Positions 13,401-37,607 of a DNA stretch of 64,000 bases are shown here, piece by piece. This DNA is from Apteryx mantelli (lineage: Eukaryota > Chordata > Aves > Apterygiformes > Apterygidae). The DNA is taken from assembly GCF_036417845.1 (NCBI RefSeq), contig NC_089981.1, positions 20,418,001 to 20,482,000 on the forward strand, read 5' to 3'. The notes under the pieces were generated by a model that was given only the letters and a program-made list of their open reading frames with translations, did not search any database and was not told the DNA's origin. Both the position numbers and the translations under genes were made by a program. Position 1 is the first letter of the stretch, and the number at the start of each line of letters is the position of its first letter.

Positions 13401-16195
13401 GAGTCCATCGCCAGACAAGGAAGTTTCTGAAGGCAAAGGTAACCCATGGGTTCAGCCAGAAGTCCAGTGATGCTGCGTAGAGGAGAGAGAATAGCAAACT
13501 GCCTGAACATTGCCATCCTCCAAACAGACCTCCTCCCTCTTCATATTAGGTTCTGACATCTAGGGATTTGAGGCCTTTGGTACCCACAGTGTTTTTCTCC
13601 ACATCTCCCATGCTTCCTGGATTTATTAGCTTTAGCTGATTTGTAAAATGACTGTATGTTTCCCCCCATCTGACCTGCAGTTGCTGTTCCAGCTCCACTG
13701 ATCGCTCCTCAATGTGGCTTTGTAGGTGCTGCCTCCTCTCCGGGATGTGAAGAATCGGCCGGAGGTGGGGAACTCGCTCCGGAACAAGCTGGTGCGTTTG
13801 ATGACCCACATCGACACTGATGTGAAGCACTGTGCAGCAGAGTTCCTCTTCGTGCTCTGCAAGGAGAGTGGTAAGTCGCTGCCCACAGGAGCAGACACAG
13901 TGGGAGCTGGAGAGGCATGAGGGAAAGCACGGAGTGGTGTCTCTCTCCTTTTCCTGGCAGTGTCACGGTTCGTGAAGTACACGGGATACGGGAACGCAGC
14001 TGGGCTCCTGGCAGCACGAGGCCTCATGGCTGGTGGGCGGGAAGAGGGAGAGTACTCGGAGGATGAAGACACTGACACGGAGGAGTACAAGGAGGCAAAG
14101 CCCAAGTAAAGAACTCCGTTTCCCCCTCCATAGCATCCCTTTTCCTATACCTCCCTTTCTTCACCTGCCCCTTTGCCATCTCCCTGCTCTACCCACCCTG
14201 TCATCCTCTTTCACATACACAGATCGCTCCTCATTACTTACAAGTGTCACTCTTAGCTTTGATTTCCTGCTCCACCATCTCTACCTGTTCCTTGGGTTTA
14301 ATGCTTCTGCAGCAGAGCTGCTCATGGTGTGGGTGGTCACCAGTAGATATATCCAGTCCCTACCGCTGGGCGCAGGCTCTAGAGCAAAGTGGGTTCTTTC
14401 AGCCAGGGTCCCTTCTGTACCAGACTTGTTCATGGTGTTCATGGCAGCATATCATGGCAGCAGGGTTGAAAGTGCCAAGTACCCCTCGCTGCCTCAAGAT
14501 CCCCTGTGCTGCTGGAGTGAGCTGGTTTTCCCTTTTGCTTGCTGATAGGTGGTGGTAACTCACAGATGGGGTGTGCGGGGGGAGAGCTCCGGAGCTGTGC
14601 TTAGTTCTGGGTCTCCCATCCTTTCCAGCATCTGGTTCAATGTCTCCACGGTCTGCAGGTTTCCTTGTCTTTTTTTGTGTTAGTTTTTTGCCTCCTGACT
14701 AGAGTAGATAGAAGAAGTGGCATCGCTCCTTGGGCACCTGGTTTAAAACTGTGCCGTGGAGGTGGACGGGATGGGGATGTCTCCCACACTGGAGAAATAG
14801 GAGGGATTTGTAAGGAGGACTGTGATGGGGGACGTACAGAAAGAGACCGGAAGCACCGTGTTGTTTCACTGTGATAGCACCAGGGCTAACCTACGCAGCA
14901 AAACGAGAGAGCCCTTGTTTGCTGCGGCTATGATAACCAGCCCCGCTGTTGTGTTCCTCTGCTCAGTAGAGGCAAAGCCTGATTTTTAGACAGCTGTCTT
15001 CTCACCTTTCTGTTTTACCTCCCTCCTTTGCCCTGGTCTCGCTGTTCTTGTAGCATTAATCCTGTGACGGGACGTGTTGAGGAGAAACTTCCCAATCCCA
15101 TGGAAGGGATGACTGAAGAGCAGAAGGAATATGAAGCCATGAAGTTAGTCAACATGTTCGACAAGCTGTCCAGGTACTCGAAAACTGTACATGCCTGTCT
15201 TTGTATTAGCACCTGCATGTCTATGACTTACACTTACCACAGACCTTTCTTGGAATGCCTTTCTAAGTCCACCACAAACTGAAGGGACATAAAGAAAACT
15301 TTGGGGGAGGTGCTCTGGGAATATTTCTCATTTTCTTTAAGCTAGGCCCTGTTTACGTCAGGGGAGAAGGTGTTGCAAGGCCCCTAGCAACCTCTTCAGC
15401 GTGACAGCACATTACTGCAAACTACCCCTACGTGTCTGCCCTGTTTCCAAAGACCATCGCATCGCCAAGTTTGGCCAGGCGCTCAGTAACAAAAGGAGCC
15501 GCTGTCCTGGCAAGGCTGCTGGGTAGGAAGTAGCATTTCGGGGACAGATGGCAGCTGGTGCAACCAAGTCCCCTTCCCTGCTGGAGTGCTTTCTGCCATC
15601 ATCTCTCATCCATCATTAATAGGTGCCACAGATAGGGGCCCAGGATCTGCCGACTGAGTTCAGACCATCCCCAAGCGTGGGAAGGAAAAGCACTGTGTAT
15701 TTAATGCTTATATTTCCGGCATGTGTGGTAGAGGGAGAGGAACTGTGTCCAAAGCCAGTACTAATTTTCCCCTGATCCCTGCACTGTGCAGAATTGGGAC
15801 CTAAGCCTGGACCTATTCCAGGGAAACTGAGAAGGGCAACGTCTGCGTCTTGTGTTTCCAGCTATTGCCTCATGGTGCTGGAGGTGTCACTGATATAACT
15901 GTGCCGCATCTGTGTAAGAAGGGATTTGCTCTCCTCCGAGCTGGCCCAGGCTTCTCCTGGGCTGCCTTGTGGCAGTACCCACAGGCCCTCGCATTTCTGA
16001 CATAGATCTAGTATGTTCCGTGGTGTCTGCTGTGGATTCGTGTAACCTTACCCCCTTCTCCTCTCTGGTTGCAGGGAGCAAGTCATCCAACCCATGGGCA
16101 TCACGCCGAGCGGCAACCTCGCCCCCATGGAGAACGCCATCCGCGATATGGCCGACGAGAGGTCGTCGTCCGACTCGGACCTGGGGCTGGACTGA
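4473..16195 (+). CDS. RIC8A: RIC8A (synembryn-A), G-alpha chaperone and exchange factor, 10 coding exons
   Basis: Coding exons: 4473-4556, 7944-7991, 10432-11046, 11583-11677, 12553-12703, 13343-13438, 13726-13870, 13961-14105, 15054-15173 and 16075-16195. They join without a break to 539 residues (human about 531). The protein folds newly made G-alpha i/q/12 subunits in the cytosol and catalyses nucleotide exchange on them. Recognised stretches include [72 protein letters not shown] and [19 protein letters not shown], which are armadillo-like helical repeats. The acidic segment [15 protein letters not shown] carries S444 and T449, which align with the CK2 sites S435 and T440 of rat Ric-8A. 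Exon 3 alone encodes 205 residues and contains a short insertion after LGV compared with human. Intron 1 is the longest, at 3.4 kb. The start has a weak Kozak context but matches the human N-terminus. Confidence 0.97.
6160..6745 (+). mobile_element. Degraded CR1/L3-like LINE remnant in RIC8A intron 1
   Basis: The right end (about 6690-6740) reads GGACTGACTAATCTAACAG and then CCTTCTCTATGACT, close to the conserved 3' end of CR1-clade LINEs. Further left, around 6225-6290, a stretch resembles the older CR1/L3 body (ATTATGCTTGCAGAGTGTTTGAATG). Similar weak matches may reach back to about 5640. No intact coding frame remains. The boundaries are approximate. Confidence 0.45.
9050..9150 (+). mobile_element. 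MIR/CORE-SINE fragment in RIC8A intron 2
   Basis: GTGCCTCAGTCTCCTCAT followed about 50 bases later by GGTGTGATTGTGAG follows the 3' half of the MIR consensus (GTGCCTCAGTTTCCTCATCTG ... GGTTGTTGTGAGG). The tRNA-related head is not clear. This is an ancient, divergent copy. Confidence 0.6.
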
Positions 16196-17288
16196 TCCCG
16201 ACCTCTCGCCCCAACCCCAGAGGACTGGGGAGCCTCCATCTGCTCTCCCTCCAGAACTGGTGCTGCACCTGGAGGCTAGTATTGGGCCAGGACTCTCCCT
16301 GTGGGATCTGAATCCAGCCTGGACCCTTCGCAGTCCACAACAAAGAACACCCCCTGCCTCCCTCCTGGCTCCACAACCACTTCTTTCCAGAGGCTCTTCA
16401 TGGCCTGGCTCCACCTTGGCCTCTCCCCTCAACAGTCTTGAGGATTTCAGAGTCCAAACTGCTTCCAGGACTTTCCATTAGGTTTTTCTTTTTAATATGG
16501 GATGTTTGGGAAGAAGGGTGGGGGGAATCTGTGTGTCACATCACCAGGGTTCAGTGATCTGTGGAGCATCTTGTGTATGTGCCGACGCTGGTGCGGCTAC
16601 GTGTCGGCGTGTGCGTCTCCGCGTGGTCGCGTGGGGGAGTCGCTCCCCAGGAACGCAGGTGGGAGCGTGGGGCTCCCCGAGAGGGGCGGACGCTGGGAAG
16701 GGGGTGGCCGTGGGGTAGTACATGCGTTTCATTAGCAGGTCCCGCTACACGTGCGCTCCGTGAATGGCCGTACGCGTCGCGGTGCCTGTGCACGCAGCGG
16801 CGCAGGTGCGGACTTGCCGTGAGCGCGAGTGCGGAGGGGAGGACCGGTGTGCTGCGGTGAACAGTGTGCGCGCTGTGGGGGGAGGCGAGTAAAGCTCTTG
16901 GGTGAAGCTTCCAGCACTCCCATCGACCACGGGAAAGAAACTTGGAGGTGACTGCCAGAAACTCTGATATTTAGTCTGTGGCACTGTGCAATGTTCCTGC
17001 TACCACTGAGTTTAGTTTTTGGCATTAGCCTCTATCCGTTGTGCTTTCAAAATGAAAGGCCAAAATCTGTGCTGTGTGTTGCCTCCTCATCTGCCTTGGC
17101 TTTCCCGCAGATCCGTTGCTCTTTGTGCCTGGGGGCTGGTGTTGATCCTGTCCTTCGCTGTGGCTTAGATTTGTCTTTATTTTTTTTTTCCTTTTTAAAG
17201 AAAAATGATTTAAAGGAAAATCTTCCAATCTGTCATGTACCAAAATTTACTAGCACACATAGGAATGCAGAAGTTATGCTAGAATAAA
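16196..17288 (+). other. RIC8A: RIC8A 3'UTR with AATAAA
   Basis: Non-coding sequence after the TGA at 16193-16195. The first convincing poly(A) signal downstream is AATAAA at 17283-17288, which gives a 3'UTR of about 1.1 kb. The middle part is unusually CpG-rich and is listed separately. Confidence 0.65.
16560..16880. promoter_or_regulatory. CpG island inside the RIC8A 3'UTR
   Basis: A sharply bounded stretch dense in CG and GTG/CGTG dinucleotides, embedded in ordinary sequence on both sides. Alternating purine-pyrimidine runs (CGTGTCGGCGTGTGCG) could favour Z-DNA. There is no coding potential. Function unknown. Confidence 0.7.
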
Positions 17289-17309
17289 GAAAACCTTCTG
17301 ACAAACGGT

Positions 17310-20300
17310 TGTATGCCGGTGATTCATCTAACATCATCGTCCGAGCAAGTAAGGAAACGCTGTTTTTTTTTTTCTGACGAGCAAATGGTTCTGCCTGGAT
17401 CACCCTGAGCTTCGGTTTTACTTGGGAGATAAAACTAGAGCATGAAAATGGTGTTAAGCCAGAATGTTTCACTGCACCGCCGCCACCAAATATAACTAAA
17501 TAGAGCAACCAAAGTTAAATCAAGCATGTAAGCTCAAGGAAGTGTTAAGATTGCAACACAGTCTTAACTTGCAACACGAAGAACAGTCCTGTGAGCTTCT
17601 GCATCTCCTTTGCAAATGTTCTGGAGTGGCTGAAAATCGTGCACACTGGTGTTTGCAGCATGGGTCTACTGAGGTTTCTGGCTTATGACAAGTGAAGAGT
17701 TGAAAAGTGCAGCATGGTTTGGGTTCTGGGGGAGAGGCTGGACAGATTGGTCAGGCTGTGTGATGGGGCGCTGTAGCAGACACCCAGAAAATCTGGGTCA
17801 GGCGAGGCTGCGGTTGTGCAGCTGGGGATGGCGGGGAGATCTGAGGGGTTGTAGTTGCTCCCCTCCGTATGTTTTTCAGGAATCGGTGCTTGTTTTCTAA
17901 AGGCCGTCTCGGCAAGGAGAAGAGCTGAAGGTGCGCTTCCTAAATGGAAGCTGTGCAATCAAATCTTCAGCGATTTAAGAATTTTTTTTTTTTTAATTGT
18001 GATTAAAGTTGCAGGAGCTCCCAGGGCTATACAATATTTATGTAAAACTGACCCACTAAGCTTCACAGAGAGGCTTCTGTCAGGAGAATAACTTCAGGAC
18101 CTCACAGCTGGAGTTTTTAGGCCAACTGCATCTCTGCCTTGCTTTTTCTTTCTTTATTGTTATTCTTTTTGTAGTAACTAGCAAAACCCAAACCCTTCCA
18201 TGTGAAAATGTAGACCTCTGATCTCTTTCCAGCAGTTACAGCTCTCAAAAACTTTCCACGCAAAAGGAAGTGTGTGTGTGGGGGGGTGTTTTTAATGCAA
18301 TGCTTAAAATACTCTTGTATTCAAATTCTTTGTATCACCAATGCTTAAAGCCCTAACCTGCAATACGCAAGCCTTGATTTAAAACATGCCAGTGCAGGGG
18401 CTGAACGAGGCACAAGTGTGCTTTTGGGGTACACAGCAGGGTATGGTTTAGAAACAACATGTATTGCGTAGTAGTGAGAACTGTAGCCATGTACCACCGG
18501 GCTTGGGGGTGCGCTGCAAAGCGAGAATAACCCTTCTGCTTCTACTTAGGCTGCACGTTCAGATGCAGTTGATGGGTCGATACCAGTTGTGAGAAGGAAC
18601 AGGCAGCCACTTTTGAATTGCGCGTTTGGATAAACAAGCCTGCTCGTCCGCTTGTGAGTTTGCTCAAGCCTTTCTTTGAGGAAGTAGCTAGGAAACCAAG
18701 CACAGAAATCTCTGTTACTATAACATTAGCAGTAGATGTGCCAGACTTCTAGTGGCTGGCAGCCTGGATGCCTTCCGTTGAGTCACAAGAGTTTGTCTGA
18801 TTCGTAGCGGTTGAATAGTAGACCCTAACGTTTCTAATTGTATAAACAGCTGTACAACAGCTTTTCGAGGCTCTTGGTTTGCCCTAGAAAGAGCTTTCAG
18901 GCATAGAAGTTAATAATAAGTAGTTTGAATGTGCTATTGAGATAAAGCTTTGCTCTCAAAAAACTTTTATTCCCTTTGCTTGGGGTTTGTGCGTTTTGGA
19001 TGTTAACCATAACGTGGTGATAGAATGGTCTGTTTAGAGCTGGTACCCTGTGAAAAACAGACAGGTCACCCAGGGACAGCTGGGTGCAACTTCAAACCCC
19101 ACAGGCAAATGCGGGTGCTGTAGCAATGAAATTAATACTGTGTTACAGGGAAGAGGCTCTGCTACACCTGTGATATGCAAAGCATGTCGCCATTTGGGAA
19201 AGAGCAGGAAGTAACTTCAGTACTGTGATGCTGCCTCTCCCTGGGACGGCATTTACAGGGAGGAAAGGCAATCTAGGAAGACTTTTTTAAAAAAAAAAGA
19301 AAGGGGGGGAAAAATATAAAACAAGAAAAGCGGGTGAGAAGAACAGGGATGACAGGGCGAGAATGTGCTCAAATACCAGGAAACGTGTGGAGTTTATAGA
19401 AAAACCCTCAGCTGACATTGGCAAAAGGATTAGCACTCTTTTTATTATTAAATAATTAATTCTACATTGATTCAAAACTTCCAGTCAGAGCTTCCAGCAG
19501 CTGGAGCTGGCCTTGCTCAGCTGGAAGCATGGGGCAGGCACATTGATAGTATTTGTCTCCTGATTAACAGAAATTTCATCCAAAGACTAAACACTACGTG
19601 TCTGCAGCAACAGAAAGATCTTGACCATTGAAAAAAATCAGTCTGTGGAGGAGCTGTGAGAGGAGTTGGTAGATGCTCAGTCCAGTGGAGGCAGCTTGAA
19701 AACTCCAGACTTTGGAAGTGATTTTGGCTGCTTATCTTCTGGCCTACCATAAGGCCTGACCTGTGTAGCTTTTTCAACGCCTGGGCTTTGAAAATCAGGC
19801 CCGCTGGAGGGCTCGGAAAGAGGGAGACCCAAACAGCAAGCTGCACATGCTGAATCTCATCCAATGTGGTGCGTGAGGTTTTGCGGGATGGTCAGTGAGC
19901 TCCTGGCCATGCTTAACGGTGAACATCTCATGGTTGGACAACAGCATCTTCAAATGGTGCGCCGACTGGGCGACAAAGGCAGAGCTGCTGAAGAGAAGAG
20001 GGAAGTCTCCCCCAAGGGGCGCTGTGAGGAGGTGAGGCTAGGAGGGAACAGGGTGCAGTGACCATGTAAACTGTTCCAAAATATCAGAACCAGTTTGCAG
20101 CTTGGCATTGTCTCCATTTCACGGGTGAAGGCCTTTCTGCTCCACTTCCAGGACGGCTGGATTTGGCCACAAGCATCCTCTCCTCCCCAGGCTGCCAAGT
20201 CTATGTATGCTTGCTGCTGCAGAGTCTCTTGATGGCTCCCTGCTGCGATTTCTCTTCGCTGCCCATGCTGGGCATGACAACATCTCTTTTTCAAGGTGAA

Positions 20301-21310
20301 CATCGTTTTCCAGCAGCAGGAAGCCAGCTGTCCTATTTGTCTTTTGCATCCAGCTAAAAATAGAAAGAACAGGCAGTGTTTGCTAGCGTTTTTCAAACCT
20401 TCCAGCCCATTAGCTCAGCCAGTGATGCTTGCTAGCATCGAAACCCCAGAGCAGGAGGAGTTTATATTTCATGCATTACTACATTTGCACTATTTTATCC
20501 ATCAGTGATTTACAGCAGCACAGCTGTTAAATCAAGGATAGGTTGCTCTCATATAAATTCAGAATGGTTTGTAGCGAAAAATCAAAAACCTAACAGACGG
20601 ACTATTCCTATCCCATAATCTGATGAAAGAAAGACGACCTTCATGCTAAATTGAAAGCTTGAACCCAAGATTTTCTCTTGGGTCAGAAGAAATCATGTGC
20701 AGCCAGTATATCTGTTAAAAATATAACCCGCTTCTTACTAGAGCGAGTGAGCACAGCCCTACTGGAGACAGTGGAGCTCTGCCTATTTACACAAGCAGAA
20801 GAGTTGGGCCAGCCCAGAAGTTACAAATTCTACTTGAATGAAAGACAAGTTTAAAAAGTCTCTGATGTCAAATGTGGAAGAATCTTCCCAGTGAGTCTAA
20901 AATACAGTAATAATAATACTTTAATATTAAACTCAAAGTAATCAAGAATTCTCTCATCTATAATTTCTCACTTCTGAAGCTCAGCTCTCAAAGGATCATG
21001 GATGTCAAAAGAACATCACAGGGAAATAAATGATTGGGGAGAAAAAAAAGTTGCATCTTTAATTAGCAATTCAGCGTTGCCAGGCTGAGTAGGTGCCCTC
21101 ACTCCTGCCTGCTACTGGTGTTCGTAGTGTGTCTGGCCATTGCAGCACCTTGTTGGGTCTCAGACACAGCACTGCTATAATTACTACTGTTACCTATTTC
21201 TCATAAAGGACTAGAAGAACCACTAGAAATGGAAGCAAAGCAAATAAGCAAATTAACAGAGAGAGCAAAACTCCACTAAGGTGGTGCTGGGGTCCTTGGT
21301 TTCTTTCAGC
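17310..21310. other. Intergenic DNA between convergent RIC8A and SIRT3
   Basis: About 4 kb without a recognisable gene. It holds short A- and T-runs (for example 17978-17994 and 19287-19315), a TG/G-rich patch near 18270-18290, and only short, unconserved open frames. No repeat family was recognised. Confidence 0.6.
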
Positions 21311-21319
21311 AATTATAGA

Positions 21320-21727
21320 TTTATTCGTATGAATGCCTCTGGTGGCATTAGTAGCATCACAGGCTCAGACTCTAAGCCAGGGCAAATTGGCATAAAATCC
21401 AATGCATGAATGGACTGGATTTTATTTCACCACCTGAGAACATGTCCCGCAGCGTTCCTCTGTGTTTATCATGACAGCAGTGTTTATCATTATATACCTG
21501 TGATGGAAGCATTGTCTGAAGAAGAGAATGGATTTTTTTTGTGTTGATTAAGTGCAAAGGTGAATCCTCTGCTGACTTATAAGACTGTCTGGACTAATTT
21601 TATATAGATGCCATAGGGGTTTTCCCCTACAGTCCCTCCCTCTGAATGCAGACTGCAAGCGTGGATTGGCTGTGGTGCAATTCTCCGATCCCAGCAAGCA
21701 CCACCTGCTCCCTGCTGGGATAACTCT
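21320..21727 (-). other. SIRT3: SIRT3 3'UTR with poly(A) signals
   Basis: Downstream of the SIRT3 stop on the minus strand. AATAAA (read as TTTATT on the plus strand) occurs at 21421-21426 and 21320-21325. Either would end a 3'UTR of 300-410 bases. Which is used cannot be told here. Confidence 0.5.
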
Positions 21728-33352
<11,625 letters not shown>

Positions 33353-34090
33353 AGGACCTTGCACTGCCCTGAGAGAGTAATTTCTACTGCTACTGATGCT
33401 AGCAGCACTCAGACCACTGACTCTGTACTGAATTATATTGAAGGGGGGTGGGTGGGCAGAGGAGAGAGCAGCTTTTTGACGCTTGTACGGAGGAGTAAGT
33501 GGCCTTTTGCTGTGTAACCCTTTGGTGCTTGGAGTCAAGATTTCCCTATGCGCTAACATTAGTGGCACTGACCATGGGAGCTCCCGTCCTGTCCTCGTCA
33601 AAGGAGGGCAAAGGCTCCGCAGCGGCTGATTTATCCGTCTTGCTATCGAACTCTTGTGGGAGGATGTAATGCTGGTTATGTGCTACAGAAGTGGAGGCTA
33701 TTTGCCTAGTAAAGGGGTGGCAGAAGCGCCTCTATTTAAAAAAAAAATCTCCTAGAGAGGTGCCTGACCATTGTATGTGGTATTACTTAGTAGTATTGGC
33801 CTTAGGAGGGCATGACCTTCCCCGGTAACCTCTCCCTCCCTGCCCCTGCAGCAGCCCAAAGGCAGCATTACTGAAATCATCTTTCTCCTTTTTGCCCTCT
33901 TTCTCCTCAACCCCTCCTCCTCATTTGCAGTAGAGGGAGTGTTTACTCCATCAAAGGGTTTCTTCCAGGATTACAGTTTAGTGCATTTGTTTTTATATAC
34001 TTTTGGGGGTTGTTGTGTCTTATGAACACTTTATGCTAAAGTGAGGTGCAGCAATATTGCTGGAATAAACTTCTCTGCCTTCCCTTTTCT
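33353..34090 (+). other. PSMD13: PSMD13 3'UTR with AATAAA
   Basis: Sequence after the PSMD13 stop with a consensus AATAAA at 34064-34069, giving a 3'UTR of roughly 730 bases. No other feature is recognised in it. Confidence 0.7.
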
Positions 34091-34099
34091 GTAGTTCCG

Positions 34100-36030
34100 T
34101 TTGTGCTTTCATCCTAACTTGCGGTTGAGTGTCTGATCTGTTTAAAAAATATACTTCCTTTTCAGTTTCATGTTACAACTCTACCCAAGAACAGTGCAGC
34201 TTAAAACAATCTGTTAATCACCAGCAGGATTAGTATGTCACTTGTCCTAATACCTTAGTATGTACTTTATTGTCAAGTTCTTGGGGGTTTTTCTGTGGGA
34301 AGTTGTACTCCTGATGCCTTTTCTCAAGCTGTGTAAGAAGTGGTAACTGAAAATGCCCAAGTCAGGCCTGAGACAAGTTTTTGTTCTGCTTTTGTCTCTT
34401 AACGATTGCCACTTTAAAAGCTCTTCTGTAATGTAGTGTTTTTGCTGTACTACTGCTGTGATGTCTTTAGGAAGATAGAAGATAACTTTGCCTATCAACA
34501 GTTTCAAAGAAATGCAGGCCTGCCCGAACTGGGGACTACATCCAAGGGTCTATTTGGATGCACGATATTCATAATGAGATAGTAGTAAAACCACACTAAG
34601 GTTTTTAAACGGTAGCTTTAAACTGAGCAGGGTAATATTCACAACTGAGCAGGGTAATATTCACAACCTAAGTATCCTAGGATGTAACTGGATTTTTTTA
34701 AATGCTGGTACCAATATATCCATGTACAGTTCTCAGTTTACAGTACCAGTTGGATTACTGCTCTGATTCTCGATGTTTGTTTGTTATACTTTATAAGCTT
34801 CTAGTTTGCTGTCTTGACTCTGAGGGTTTAATGCCAGCAACGAGAAAGGAAAGCACACGGCTGCTGCTAGAATGCTGTGTGGATGTGAAAATGTCGTGGG
34901 CAAGGAAGATTTAAGCTTTTTAAAACAAAAAATGAAACCGTCAAACCCCATACCTGGTTACCGTCCACCCTTCTGCCTCTCTAATGAGTTCTGGCATAAA
35001 TTTCTTCTTGATCTGAAGTTGCTTAGTTTGCAATGGCTGCCTCTTTCCTGTGCGGTTTGTTGTTTTTAATGTTGTACTTTGCCTTTGTTAGTTCAGCTGT
35101 CAGCGCGCTTGTTTGAACCGTATTATGATGCTTTCTCTTCCTAGTGTGAGGCAGTTTGAGACTTCCCCTAGTTCATGCTTCATCTTGTCTTCCAAATCAT
35201 GTTCCTCACGTCACTTCTACTGACTGCAGAAGAGCATGCTGAGAAGAAAACCAACCATTCTGGTCAGGAAAGTGTTTTCTTGATTTCTTAAGTACAGGAA
35301 GGGAGCTTTCACAAATAAGATCTTTTTAGTGTCGTGTCACTATACCTTAGGAGTAAAGGAAAGTCTAACAGTGAAGCAAAGCCAACGCATCATAGGGCTG
35401 TTATTGCTGTAAAACTGAAGCATTACTATTGAAATATACCCTAAGAGTATTTTGACAGCCATCTTGTACTGTAGGGAGTGCTAGCTTGTATGTAGATTTT
35501 TGAGCGGTTCATTGAAGTGAACATGAAGATCTGGAAACTAAGTGAATTATGACAGTCACTTCAGAGGTTGTTCCAAGATACCTGGAAGTACTACTTGCTG
35601 CCTTCTGTGTGGGAGCAAGTGCTGGCTGTCAGCTTCCTTAAAACAAATAGTTGGTTGGGCTTAGGAACTTGGGAAGGGCAGGGGTTGCTCTTTACGCAAC
35701 AAGAGAAGTCAGGCATGCAGCACCTAGACCGGAGACCACTTTAAATATCACTTAGCTTCTGAGCATTTTCTCGTTGGGGACTTAACTCGGTTTCATTTCT
35801 GTGCTAGCAGTGTGGGTGGTTCCTCAACGTCTACCCTAAGTTTCACTATGACTGCACTAGGTAAGTGCTAGGTAAGTAGAAGCTGGAGGAGAAAACTATG
35901 CCTCGCAGCTGGAGCCTGCTGCAAACTTTTAAAGGATTACCGCCACCTTTAGGGCACCGTCCTGTCTGACTGAACAGGATCGTTAATCCATTTCTCTATG
36001 AACAAGCACAGTCCAAGCAAAACCAACAGA
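34100..36030. other. Intergenic DNA between convergent PSMD13 and COX8B
   Basis: About 1.9 kb with no recognised gene or repeat family apart from a perfect 22-base tandem duplication at 34621-34664. A longer alternative PSMD13 3'UTR could extend into it. Confidence 0.5.
34621..34664. repeat. Perfect 22-base tandem duplication
   Basis: The unit at 34621-34642 is repeated exactly at 34643-34664. Identity without any change implies a recent event, or an assembly artefact. Confidence 0.95.
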
Positions 36031-36158
36031 CCGTTATGTTTAATGCTGTTTTAATGAACAAACTTAAGGAGTTCTTCCCCTGGGAAAGATCTGTTCTGTA
36101 GTCTTATCTTCATTCATACTTCTGCTCTCAACTGGCTCTAAGTTCTTCTTGCTATTCC

Positions 36159-37568
36159 TTACTCTCGTCTGCTCTTGTAGTGCTCCAGGTTTGCCAGGAC
36201 CCAGGCGGATGGAATCAGGAGGCATGAAAACATCACTGAAAGCGCGATGGCTTGCTCCTGCCAGCGAGAAAAGAAACAGTGGGATAGCTGCACTTACAGC
36301 TTCATCGCGTGTGGAATCACCAGTTACACACTGGTGCTGCCTCAAATGCAGTGGGTCAAGCGCACCCTTCTGCACTCCTTGTGCTTTCTAGCCCCCGCCG
36401 CTGTCAGATGAATACAGGAGCCTTGGGACTGCAGGAGGGAGATTTGGGTGATCACAGCAGTTTCCACCAGCCACAGACCAAACTGGTTGCTTAAGTTTCT
36501 TTCTATTGTTTTGTATTTCCGCATCAGAATACTCGCTTGGAAATTGACTGAGGTAACTCATGACCTTCAATTCCAGAGCAAAAGGCCCTTCCCCACCCTC
36601 CATTTATTTAGTTCGTTATTTTATTACCTTGAAAATAAAAGGCCTGGCTGGCTAGCGTGCTGTATGTGCCTGGGGGCAGCCCCTGGGGGAGCAAGGGGCA
36701 ATTCTCTGCTGGAAAGACTTAACCGTGTCGGGGCAGGATGTGGCCTCCCCTTCCTCTTCCGCAGTGAGCCTCAGGCCTGGGGTTACCCTGTTTTCAAAAG
36801 CAGTGGCGCCTGACTTTCAAATGACTTTGAGGGGCTAAGAGCTACTAATAACAGCCTGGTGGCCTGGCAGCTCTTGCATTTCTGGTGCGCGCTTAACCCC
36901 TTGCGCTGTCGCGGTCATCTTTATCGTGCTTTTATCTGGCTAGAAAAAGAGTTTCCGGGCTCGCGAAGCGTTTTGTTGCAGACCTTGGGAGGGCAGCAGG
37001 AGGTGAACTCTGCACGCGAGGCCCAGAGATGAAATCCAGTGAGGATTTCTGGCAGAAAGCTCCTTTTTTATTATTATTATTATTTTTTTTCTCCAAGCTT
37101 CTTTCAGATCGGAGAGGAAAGCAACCCCGGAGGGTCTCCGCAGCCAGAGCAGGTGCCATTTCTTGCATAGCCGGGGAGGGGAGGAAGGGGACAGACCTCG
37201 CGGAGGAGCCCTGGCTTTGCCATGGCGGTGGCCCCCCCCCCCCCACTGCCTCTCTCGCAGCACCCTGTGGGGACACCCGCTTTGGGGCTGGTGTCCCCCC
37301 CGGGGCAAGCGGGGACGGGGCCACGGGGTGACAGGGCGCCGTGAGGGGCCCTGAGGCTGTCGCGTTGCGCCCCGCCGCCACAGGCTCGCGGCGGGGGGCC
37401 GTGACCCCCCGAAAGCTTAAAAATGGGGACCGTGGAAAGGAGAGAAGGAATGTGAGAGCCCCCTCCGCTTTTTTGTGAGGGATAGAAGTTTAAAAAAATT
37501 TAAAAAATTGGGTTACAGGCAGAAGGGGGGGTTGGAGCCCCTCAGACTGCATGGAGCAGGTGCCTCCC

Positions 37569-37607
<39 letters not shown>

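Noticed and set aside
13709-14105. Minus-strand open frames opposite RIC8A exons 7-8
   Set aside because: Antisense shadows of well-supported RIC8A exons.
15887-16481. Open frames of 181 (-) and 170 (+) residues over the last RIC8A exon
   Set aside because: Shadows of the RIC8A coding exon and GC-rich 3'UTR, with no recognisable domain.
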